DNA of 54,466 nucleotides from a bacterium (GTDB lineage: Bacteria; Hinthialibacterota; Hinthialibacteria; Hinthialibacterales; Hinthialibacteraceae): contig WGLV01000048.1 of the NCBI GenBank assembly GCA_016125385.1, forward strand, positions 1 through 54,466. The letters run 5' to 3'. The stretch's first letter is position 1. Each line of letters opens with the position of its first letter. Position numbers and translations under genes: made by a program. Below the pieces are notes generated by a model. The model searched no databases. It had not been told where the DNA came from and was given only the letters and a program-made list of their open reading frames with translations. Shown here piece after piece: positions 26,906 to 33,983 of this stretch.

Positions 26906-28414
26906 TTACTCGATTTCGATGCTGTTGACCAAGCCGCGCGGCTGTCCGCTGTTCAGCGTGAACGACAGCGACGGGTCTTGCAGGTTGATAAAGCCAACCA
27001 GAATAAACTCGTCTTCGTAGGTATCTTCGTCGGCCTCACCATCGCGGTCGTTGTCGAGGCCGTCGCGTTTTTCTTCATCGATTCCCCATTCGATCGAGCC
27101 GTAGGAGATACGCTGGCGGCGCGTCTCGCGCGGGTCGATCTCGCCGAAGGCCGCCTGACTCTTGGGGTCGACGCGGGTCAGGTCACCATCGTTATCCTTG
27201 CCGTCGCCGCCCCAGGTGATCTTGATCTCGACCCGGCGCCAGTTGGGCAACGGCGAGGCCACGCAGTCTTCATCGACCAGACCGTCCTGTCCGGGCGGGC
27301 GAGTGAATCCGCGCAGAAAGCCGACGCCGCGCTGCCGCCGCGCCACGATGGGGAAATCCATGTCGAGGCCGTCTTTCAGTTCTTCGTCGACCAGGCCGTC
27401 GCCGTCGTTATCGATGCCGTCGCCAAGATCGGGAATGCCATCTCCGTTCACGTCGACCAGTCCCCAGCGTCCGTTATCGGGAACCACGCCGACGCGGATC
27501 TGCCAGCCGAACTTGTTATACGGGGCGGGGAAGAGCGCCGGGCTGGGCGGAAACGCGGCCAGCTGGCAGTCTTCGTCGATCTTGCCGTCGCCGTCGTTGT
27601 CGCGGCCGTCCCATACTTCTTCGTCGATGCCTTCGTCGATCTGACCGTCGCCGTCGTTGTCGATGCCGTCCGCGATGGCGGGGGTGGTTGGATCGCCGTC
27701 GTTGTCTTCGCCATCGAAGTCGTTATCGACGCCGTCGCCCGCCAACGTGGGCAGGAAGACGAACGAGTTGAGAATCCGCACCGAGGCGAGCCGGACGTCT
27801 TCATCAATCAGGCCGTCGCCGTCATTGTCGATTCCATCAGGAAATTCTTCATCGATACGCGGCTCGGGGTCATACCATAAAATGCCGTCCGGCGCCCAGC
27901 GCGAGAACGTCGCCGGGACGCTTTGCAGATTGGCCGACCAACTGTCGCCGTTGTCGTCGATGACGCCGTCGCCGTCGTCATCCAATCCGTTCGCACGGAC
28001 GTTTCTCATGCCCAGACGCTGTGCGAGGGCGTCGAACTCGGGCATGCCGTCGTAATCCGCATCGGGCAGGCCGTTTTTGTTGAGGTCGAACGGGTTGCGG
28101 TTGTTTCGTGGATTGTAAACGCTGTTGTTTTCGTCGTCGTCGTATCCATTGCCGGGCATGGGGATCAAGGTCAGGTCGGCGCCGGGTATGATCGGGAAGT
28201 TCCGCGGATCGGTCTTCATGCCTTCGAAGATGCTCTGCGCCAGCAGGGAGGCCTGCGTAACGTTTTCAGAACGCTTGCTGGCTTCGATGCCGTAAGGGAA
28301 CACGCCAACGATGGAGAGCAGACCCAGGCCCAACATCGTGGCGGCGATCATGACTTCAATCAATGAAAAGCCGCGCTCTGTGCGTACCGGGCGGCGATTC
28401 GTTCGTACTGACAT
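26906..28414 (-). CDS. GspI/PilV-like minor pseudopilin rich in calcium-type repeats
   Basis: A 502-residue protein; GspI is normally about 120 residues. The prepilin signal is 'RTERGFSLIEVMIAATMLG' (cleavage after Gly15, Glu at mature position 5). From residue about 95 on there are some nine Asp-rich loops of the kind 'DNDGDGLIDEDV', 'DNDGDGQIDEG', 'DNDGDGKIDED', 'DNDGDGLVDEE', 'DNDRDGEADED'. These resemble thrombospondin type 3 and EF-hand-like calcium ligands. The extra length is nearly all such repeats. GGAGG lies 5 bases before the ATG at 28414, which fixes the start. It begins 17 bases after the H-like gene. Confidence 0.85.
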   Translation of the reverse strand: MSVRTNRRPVRTERGFSLIEVMIAATMLGLGLLSIVGVFPYGIEASKRSENVTQASLLAQSIFEGMKTDPRNFPIIPGADLTLIPMPGNGYDDDENNSVYNPRNNRNPFDLNKNGLPDADYDGMPEFDALAQRLGMRNVRANGLDDDGDGVIDDNGDSWSANLQSVPATFSRWAPDGILWYDPEPRIDEEFPDGIDNDGDGLIDEDVRLASVRILNSFVFLPTLAGDGVDNDFDGEDNDGDPTTPAIADGIDNDGDGQIDEGIDEEVWDGRDNDGDGKIDEDCQLAAFPPSPALFPAPYNKFGWQIRVGVVPDNGRWGLVDVNGDGIPDLGDGIDNDGDGLVDEELKDGLDMDFPIVARRQRGVGFLRGFTRPPGQDGLVDEDCVASPLPNWRRVEIKITWGGDGKDNDGDLTRVDPKSQAAFGEIDPRETRRQRISYGSIEWGIDEEKRDGLDNDRDGEADEDTYEDEFILVGFINLQDPSLSFTLNSGQPRGLVNSIEIE

Positions 28415-28431
28415 GGGGGCCTCCATCAGAT

Positions 28432-29265
28432 TTACCCTTGATTCGGTTCGTCGTTGGGCCAAGGTCCAAAGATCGCGAAATCGTAGGTTCGCGTCTTACC
28501 GGTCAGCCACAAAATCTCAATGGTTCCGATCTTGTAGCGTTGCTGGGCGTTCACGCCGTCGTCAAAGTTCCACTGCGAGAACTGGATGTTTCCGTTGACG
28601 AGATCGGCGTAGGTTTTGGTTCCGTTATTGGCGATATCAAATATTTCGTTGTCGCGGGCGATGTAGATCATGGCGGCGCGGTTTTTGGGACGCGCCGCGC
28701 TTTCACCGCCCTGGAAATAAATCTTGCTCAACTGACCGCGTGGATTAAATTCGATGTACAGGTTTCGATTGTAGGTGCTCTGTCCATCGCCTGGATCGTC
28801 GTTGCCGACGCCGACGACGACCTCACCCACGCCGACGACGGACACGCCGTCGGGAAGGTAATCGGGATCGGTAATGGAGTAGTTGTTATCGGTATTGCCT
28901 CGCGGGTCCTGACAGTAGGCTTTTTCTTCGAAGCCGAATTCTTCGCAGATTTTGCCTTCGATCCATATCTGGGCGCGGCGGGTGCGGTATCCTGAGAAAT
29001 TGCGGCCGCTGAATCCGTCGAGTTCGCCTGGATCAATCGCCACCCGGCGCGACTGCCGCATCGCGATCGCCATCTGGCGCGCCTGAACCAGATTGGTATT
29101 CACGATTCCAACCGTGGCGGAAATTTTGCTGCTGCCTACCTGATGCACATAGGCGACGGAACCCAGCGCGGTGAGGACTCCAATGATTCCGATCACCACG
29201 ATCATCTCGACCATTGAAAAACCCGCGGTCGATCGCCTGTCACTCCATGTTCGATTTTTGCTCAT
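28432..29265 (-). CDS. GspH/FimT-like minor pseudopilin
   Basis: A 277-residue protein with prepilin signal 'STAGFSMVEMIVVIGIIGVL' (cleavage after Gly15, Glu at mature position 5) and a soluble domain starting 'VNTNLVQARQMAIAMRQSRRVAID', the typical helix-then-strand layout of GspH/FimT. It carries no obvious calcium loop repeats, unlike the next three genes. The ATG at 29265 follows AAGGG and gives a normal short leader; 43 in-frame codons upstream have no pilin features. It is the first gene of the pseudopilin operon. The assembly ATPase, platform protein, secretin and prepilin peptidase are not in this window. Confidence 0.85.
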   Translation of the reverse strand: MSKNRTWSDRRSTAGFSMVEMIVVIGIIGVLTALGSVAYVHQVGSSKISATVGIVNTNLVQARQMAIAMRQSRRVAIDPGELDGFSGRNFSGYRTRRAQIWIEGKICEEFGFEEKAYCQDPRGNTDNNYSITDPDYLPDGVSVVGVGEVVVGVGNDDPGDGQSTYNRNLYIEFNPRGQLSKIYFQGGESAARPKNRAAMIYIARDNEIFDIANNGTKTYADLVNGNIQFSQWNFDDGVNAQQRYKIGTIEILWLTGKTRTYDFAIFGPWPNDEPNQG

Positions 29266-29962
29266 GACCCTTAACCTGACGTCTCGTTGCTTACCGAAAT
29301 TAAAGTCCGTAAATTCATATACCCTAATGTGTTCTGTTGCGTCTGTATCCACCGGATCGTGGAGACGAGCAAACAATATCACAAAATGTTCCATCTGTGG
29401 GGGGCTTCATGCTCTCTTCCAACGTGTTTTTCGGGGCGGCTGAATCGAGGCAAAACGGCGGCGGTCCGCTTGAATTCTCCGCAGAGACATTTCGCGCGTG
29501 ATTATCTGGTAACATAAGAAAATTCCGTATCTTGCCGCTTCCCCGAGATTGATTCCATTCACACCCGTACGTCAGAAGGCGCCCGTGCTTCTTTCCGCGT
29601 GAAAACTCACTCAATCATCATGACTTGCGATTAAATTGGCCTGAATGGTAAAACCGGTTCCCAACCAACAATATCATGAAATCACCGATCCATCCCAAAA
29701 AATGTTGCATTCTCTTTCCGTCATCAGGTTTCAGCGCATGTAACTTTAACGTAAGTTTTGTATTGCCAAGAGAATATCGATCAAAATGATCTCAACAATA
29801 TTATTATACGTTTTTCGCGCCGCGTTTCCAAGCGCCGCCCCCTTTTCAGCCCGGCTCGATCTATGGTATACCCTGATGGTGCGCTGGTTCTTAACCGGTG
29901 CGGGATGAAACCGCGCCGGGACGCTCCATGCTCCAGCAAAAAAAACACGATGGGAGAGTCGA
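29266..29962. other. Divergent intergenic region (pseudopilin operon / GDSL gene)
   Basis: About 700 bases without a convincing gene. It holds the unmarked promoter of the leftward pseudopilin operon. On the right are the perfect dyad GATCA-AAA-TGATC at 29779-29791 and a TATTAT hexamer close after it. At 29729-29744 lies TTTCAGCGCATGTAAC, a near copy of a motif upstream of the gene at 36407. No RNA gene was recognised. Confidence 0.5.
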
Positions 29963-30712
29963 ATGGTCATGAGAAGTCTGATGATTTCAATGGTGGCTTG
30001 TCTGGCGGCGGTTGGCGCTTATGACGCGCAGGCCCGCTTTCTGCTCAACGACGGCGACGTCATCGTTTTTCTGGGAGACAGCATCACCCAGGCGGGCGCC
30101 GCTCCCGAGGGGTACGTCACCCTGTTCGATCTGTTCTGCGGCGTGAACGGGTATGAGGTCAAAGTCATTAACGCCGGCATCAGCGGTCATAAATCCGACG
30201 ACATGCTGGCGCGGCTCGACCGGGACGTGTTGTCCAAAGACCCCGACTGGGTCAGCATTTCATGCGGGGTGAACGACGTCTGGCATCAATTCATGGAGAA
30301 TCATAAAGGCGTTCCACTGGATGAATACAAAAAGAACATGACCGAGATGGTCGACCGGATTCAAGCGAAGGGCGCGAAGGTTCTGCTATTGACCGCCACC
30401 GTGATTTATGAAGACCTGAACAGCGATCAGAACAAGATGCTGAAGGGGTATAACGATTTTCTGCGCGAGTTCGCCAAAGAGAAAAACCTGTTGCTCTGCG
30501 ACTTAAACAAGGCGTTTCAGGAACGGATCAAGCAGAAGATGTTCCCCGATCAGAAACTGCTCACCGTCGACGGCGTTCATATGAACCCGCGCGGAAATCG
30601 TTTGATGGCGCGCGAGATACTGCGTGCGCTGGGCGCCGAGGGCGGACAGATCGCCCAGGCGGAAAAACGCTGGGAACTGATCAATAACATGGGTAAGGAA
30701 GGGGGCAAATAA
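29963..30712 (+). CDS. Secreted SGNH/GDSL-type esterase
   Basis: A 249-residue hydrolase with a signal peptide ending near 'AYDAQA'. The SGNH blocks are all visible: 'VIVFLGDSIT' (nucleophile Ser40), 'NAGISGHKSDDM' (Gly), 'SCGVNDVW' (Asn) and 'DGVHMNPRG' (Asp and His). It likely removes acyl groups, for example acetyl esters, from polysaccharides outside the cytoplasm. GGGAGAG lies just before the ATG. It is separated from the sulfatase gene by a single base, so both are cotranscribed and may act on the same decorated glycan. Confidence 0.88.
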   Translation: MVMRSLMISMVACLAAVGAYDAQARFLLNDGDVIVFLGDSITQAGAAPEGYVTLFDLFCGVNGYEVKVINAGISGHKSDDMLARLDRDVLSKDPDWVSISCGVNDVWHQFMENHKGVPLDEYKKNMTEMVDRIQAKGAKVLLLTATVIYEDLNSDQNKMLKGYNDFLREFAKEKNLLLCDLNKAFQERIKQKMFPDQKLLTVDGVHMNPRGNRLMAREILRALGAEGGQIAQAEKRWELINNMGKEGGK

Positions 30713-30713
30713 G

Positions 30714-32168
30714 ATGACCGAAACCAGCGCCAATTCCATCGCGCAATCGACTCGCCGCCGATTTTTGAAAACCGCCGTCGCGGCGGGCGCGGCCGCTCCA
30801 CTGGCTCAGTTTTCGCGGAACGCCGCAGCCGCTTCGGGCAAGCGCAACATCATTTTCATTCTGATCGACGACATGCGCTTCGATTCGATGAGCTGTATGG
30901 GGCATCCTTTTTTGAAGACGCCCAACCTGGACCGTCTGGCGGGCGGCGGCGTATTGTTCAACCACGCCTACGTGACCACGTCATTGTGTTCACCGAGCCG
31001 CGCCAGCATTCTCAGCGGACAGTACGCTCACCAGCACGGGGTACTCGACAACAGCACCCTGCTGCCCAAGGGGACGCCGATCTTCCCCATCGAATTGCAG
31101 AAAAACGGCTACGACACCGGATTCATCGGCAAGTGGCACATGGGCGGCAGCTCCGATGAACCGCGTCCCGGTTTCGACCGTTGGGTCAGTTTCCGCGGTC
31201 AGGGCGTTTATATCAACCCGACGTTCAACATCGATGGGAAGCAGGTCAAGCGAGACGGTTACGTAACCGACCTGCTGACCGACTACGCCGAGGACTTCAT
31301 CAAGCAGGACCGCGAGAAGCCGTTTTTCCTTTATCTGTCGCACAAGGCGGTTCATGCTGATTTTTACCCAGCCGAACGCCACAAGAAAGCGTTCAGCGAC
31401 ATCAAGATCGAACACCCCGCTTCAATGGCGGATACGCCGGAGAACTATGAAGGCAAGCCGCTCTGGGTGAAACGGCAGCGTCACAGCTGGCACGGCGTCG
31501 ATTATATGTATCACGATCAGACCGACTTCGATAATTTTATCCTCGATTACAACCGCACCATGCTGGCGGTTGACGACAGCGTGGGCCGGGTGATGGATAC
31601 GCTCGAAAAACAGGGGCTTCTCGACGATACGCTGATCTTGTTGATGAGCGACAACGGTTTTCTGCATGGTGAACACGGCCTGATCGACAAGCGCTGCATG
31701 TACGAGGAATCGATCCGCGTACCGCTGCTGGCCCATTGCCCCAATCTGTTCGACGGCGGGCGCCGCACCGACCGCATCGCGCTTAATATCGACATCGCAC
31801 CGACGATTCTCGAAGCCGCCGGGGTTTCGATCCCCGATACCGTACAGGGCGAATCGTTCATGCGCGTGTTGAAGGACGACGACGCGAACTGGCGCGAGGG
31901 CATGTTGTACGAATATTTCTGGGAGCGGGCGTTTCCGCAGACGCCGACGGTGTTCGGCGTTCGCACCGAGCGCTACAAGTACATGAACTTCCACGGAATC
32001 TTCGACCTCGACGAGTTGTACGATCTCGAAAAAGACCCGCACGAGATGCACAACCTGATCGATGACGCGGCTTATCACGACGTGCGCGTCGACATGGAAA
32101 AACGCCTGCGGGATCTGCTCAAGGAAACCGAAGCCGATATGGTCCCCAGTTTCAAAGCGGGAAGTTGA
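30714..32168 (+). CDS. Tat-exported type I sulfatase
   Basis: A 484-residue sulfatase. The N-terminus 'TRRRFLKTAVAAGAAA' is a twin-arginine signal. The catalytic sequence 'SLCSPSRASILSG' has Cys92, which must be converted to formylglycine, and Arg96. Metal ligands appear in 'FILIDDMR' (Asp52, Asp53) and 'LLMSDNGFLHGEHGL'. The family (S1) removes sulfate esters from glycans such as N-sulfoglucosamine or choline sulfate; the substrate is unknown. A maturase is not in the window. The start codon follows the esterase stop by one base, with an AG-rich SD inside the end of that gene. Confidence 0.9.
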   Translation: MTETSANSIAQSTRRRFLKTAVAAGAAAPLAQFSRNAAAASGKRNIIFILIDDMRFDSMSCMGHPFLKTPNLDRLAGGGVLFNHAYVTTSLCSPSRASILSGQYAHQHGVLDNSTLLPKGTPIFPIELQKNGYDTGFIGKWHMGGSSDEPRPGFDRWVSFRGQGVYINPTFNIDGKQVKRDGYVTDLLTDYAEDFIKQDREKPFFLYLSHKAVHADFYPAERHKKAFSDIKIEHPASMADTPENYEGKPLWVKRQRHSWHGVDYMYHDQTDFDNFILDYNRTMLAVDDSVGRVMDTLEKQGLLDDTLILLMSDNGFLHGEHGLIDKRCMYEESIRVPLLAHCPNLFDGGRRTDRIALNIDIAPTILEAAGVSIPDTVQGESFMRVLKDDDANWREGMLYEYFWERAFPQTPTVFGVRTERYKYMNFHGIFDLDELYDLEKDPHEMHNLIDDAAYHDVRVDMEKRLRDLLKETEADMVPSFKAGS

Positions 32169-32181
32169 TCTGAAATCGTGC

Positions 32182-32187
32182 TATACT
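32182..32187 (+). promoter_or_regulatory. Possible -10 element of HEPN module
   Basis: TATACT lies 21 bases before the ATG at 32208. No good -35 hexamer is seen at 16-18 bases upstream, so confidence is low. It would give the module its own promoter just after the sulfatase stop. Confidence 0.3.
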
Positions 32188-32207
32188 GATTTCTACGGAG
32201 ATCGGTT

Positions 32208-32579
32208 ATGTCACGGACTCGTTTGAATTCGACCCAACGCCTCGATGACCCGCTTCTTCATCTGGAAGAAGCGGGTTTTCGAATTCCGGTGAATCGTGAC
32301 GGCGTTCGTGATTTTGTAGACGGGCGTGATGATCGGGTTTCGTTTCTGATCCAGTCTCATCGGGAGATATTTCAGCGTTTCGCTGGTGCTCGCCGGGTTA
32401 ATCTGGAAACCTTTCAAAACGTGGAAGAAGATGAGGCCGATCAGTTGGTCGTCTCCATCGAACTTCATTCAAATGTTGAGCCAGCCGTTGAGGCGCTGCG
32501 CGTTTTTGAGCGGGACTGGTGGCTCCCCCGTCTGGATGATCCATCCCAAACAATCCTTACGCTGAAATACGTGGAATGA
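32208..32579 (+). CDS. Small protein of unknown function, partner of HEPN protein
   Basis: A 123-residue acidic soluble protein with no signal peptide. I recognise no family; in particular the GSxxxxxDxD motif of MNT nucleotidyltransferases, the usual HEPN partner, is absent. The C-terminal half 'LVVSIELHSNVEPAVEALRVF' suggests an alpha/beta fold. GGAG lies 6 bases before the ATG. Its last 4 bases (ATGA) overlap the HEPN start, so the two are translated together. By position it could be an antitoxin or regulatory subunit; this is inference from gene order only. Confidence 0.7.
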   Translation: MSRTRLNSTQRLDDPLLHLEEAGFRIPVNRDGVRDFVDGRDDRVSFLIQSHREIFQRFAGARRVNLETFQNVEEDEADQLVVSIELHSNVEPAVEALRVFERDWWLPRLDDPSQTILTLKYVE

Positions 32580-32965
32580 ATTTCAATTGGAATGAGTATC
32601 TCGTTTTTGCGAATCGTCTGGTAAGTGAAAATGCGGAGCCCGCTGATTTGAGAACCGCGATCAGCCGGGCGTATTACGCCCTGTTTCACGCCGCATTGGA
32701 GAAAATGCACGATGAAAACGCGGCGCTCGATCCACGCAATCAGCATAGTCAGGTGTGGAATTACTTTTGCCGTGGTGATGAACTGGAACGGCGCTGGATT
32801 GGCAATTGCGGTCATCGTTTAAAGCGAGAACGTCAACTCGCGGATTATTTTCCATCCGTTTATAGCCCGATTGGTCCTTATCCCTCATACGATTCTCTCT
32901 TTAAGAAAGCGCTTGAGGTCATGGATGAAGTCCAATGGCTGATCGCAAAGATTCATGCCTTATGA
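32576..32965 (+). CDS. HEPN-domain protein, putative ribonuclease
   Basis: A 129-residue helical protein with the UPF0332-type HEPN core 'LRTAISRAYYALFHAA'. It contains Arg31 and His38 in an R-x6-H arrangement, the catalytic motif of HEPN ribonucleases in toxin-antitoxin and anti-phage systems. The remaining helices ('YDSLFKKALEVMDEVQWLIA') complete the bundle. Conservation of the motif suggests activity; this is inference. It is coupled to the preceding small gene by a 4-base overlap and ends 9 bases from the convergent secreted-protein gene. Confidence 0.8.
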   Translation: MNFNWNEYLVFANRLVSENAEPADLRTAISRAYYALFHAALEKMHDENAALDPRNQHSQVWNYFCRGDELERRWIGNCGHRLKRERQLADYFPSVYSPIGPYPSYDSLFKKALEVMDEVQWLIAKIHAL

Positions 32966-32974
32966 GGCCTGGAG

Positions 32975-33862
32975 TCATTCCAGCCGTTCCGTTTCCCCCT
33001 TACTTCTTGTAATCACCACCACAGGCAGGTTGCGCTTTTCGGGGATGAACTCGACGCCCGTCTGTTCGGTAATATGTTTCAGGTAGAGTCTGGAGATTAC
33101 GTCAGGCCCGGTCAGTTTCTGTTGCGCCCAGCGCCACTGGATCGGTTGGCTTTTTTGTTCGGTTTCGTCGATCAGGATGAGATCGCTCTTGCGTTCGATC
33201 GATTCCAGCAATTCGCGGAAGGTGGTTTGATTTACATCATCGCGATATAACGGAAAACGGCTGAGATCGGTGTAGACGAAGAGTATGCCGCTCTCATCGG
33301 CGTGGTGGTACAACGAAGGTTTCATTTCGTAACGGCCCTTCGCCACCATCACGTTGAATTCAGCCGGTTTAATCGCGATTGAGACGGATAACTTCAACTC
33401 GTTTTGCAGAATCGCTTCCAGCGCCGCCATGCGATCGGCCAGCGAGGCGTCTTTGCGGACGATCCAGTCGCCGCTTAGACGAAGATTCAGGGCCTCGGCT
33501 TCTCCACTGATTACATAATTATTCAACCGAAACGCGGTGGCGAGAATCTGGTGTAGACTGAGAGCGTGATGAACGCTGTAGGAGATGGCGGCGCGTTCGA
33601 GCGATTCGCTCCACCAGAACGACATCATGTCGGGGCCGGCGGGCCAGTTTTTGCGAAAGCCGGGATTGATGTCGAAATAGTATTCCAGCCGTTCGGAGAT
33701 GAATGGCGGGGCGATGCGTTTGACGGTCTCGTTTGGCTTGAGCTGATAGATTTCGTCGAATCGCTTCTTCCATGATTGCGCGTCCGCCGTGTTCAGGCTG
33801 GCCGCCGCCCCCACGAGGACTATTCCCATCGCAAATAGTCTTACCCAGCGCGTTGCGTTCAT
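32975..33862 (-). CDS. Secreted protein with weak similarity to the TIGR03435/DUF3738 layout
   Basis: A 295-residue exported protein with signal peptide ending 'LNTADAQ'. A central region 'YVISGEAEALNLRLSGDWIVRKDASLADRMAALEAILQNELKLSVSI' followed by 'EFNVMVAKGRYEMKPS' resembles the pattern of the soil-associated TIGR03435 family. There 'isGpxWl', a helix 'LxxLLxxRFxL' and 'yxLvvAKgGpkl' occur in the same order. This was judged by eye and is tentative. The function of that family is unknown. GGAGG stands 8 bases before the ATG at 33862 and too close to an alternative ATG at 33868. Confidence 0.6.
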   Translation of the reverse strand: MNATRWVRLFAMGIVLVGAAASLNTADAQSWKKRFDEIYQLKPNETVKRIAPPFISERLEYYFDINPGFRKNWPAGPDMMSFWWSESLERAAISYSVHHALSLHQILATAFRLNNYVISGEAEALNLRLSGDWIVRKDASLADRMAALEAILQNELKLSVSIAIKPAEFNVMVAKGRYEMKPSLYHHADESGILFVYTDLSRFPLYRDDVNQTTFRELLESIERKSDLILIDETEQKSQPIQWRWAQQKLTGPDVISRLYLKHITEQTGVEFIPEKRNLPVVVITRSKGETERLE

Positions 33863-33925
33863 AATCATCGCCTCCGCGGCAAGATCGATTTAATCGACAA
33901 TGTAGTCAATATTGGGGATCGGCGT

Positions 33926-33958
33926 CAAAAAAAATGGCCGGCTGAATCAGCCGGCCAT
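33926..33958 (-). terminator. Rho-independent terminator
   Basis: ATGGCCGGCTGA and TCAGCCGGCCAT are perfect 12-base inverted copies around a single A. On the minus strand they are followed by eight Ts. It ends the beta-propeller gene that stops at 33984. Confidence 0.92.
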
Positions 33959-33983
33959 TCGAATTGTGGATTGTATTGCGCGT

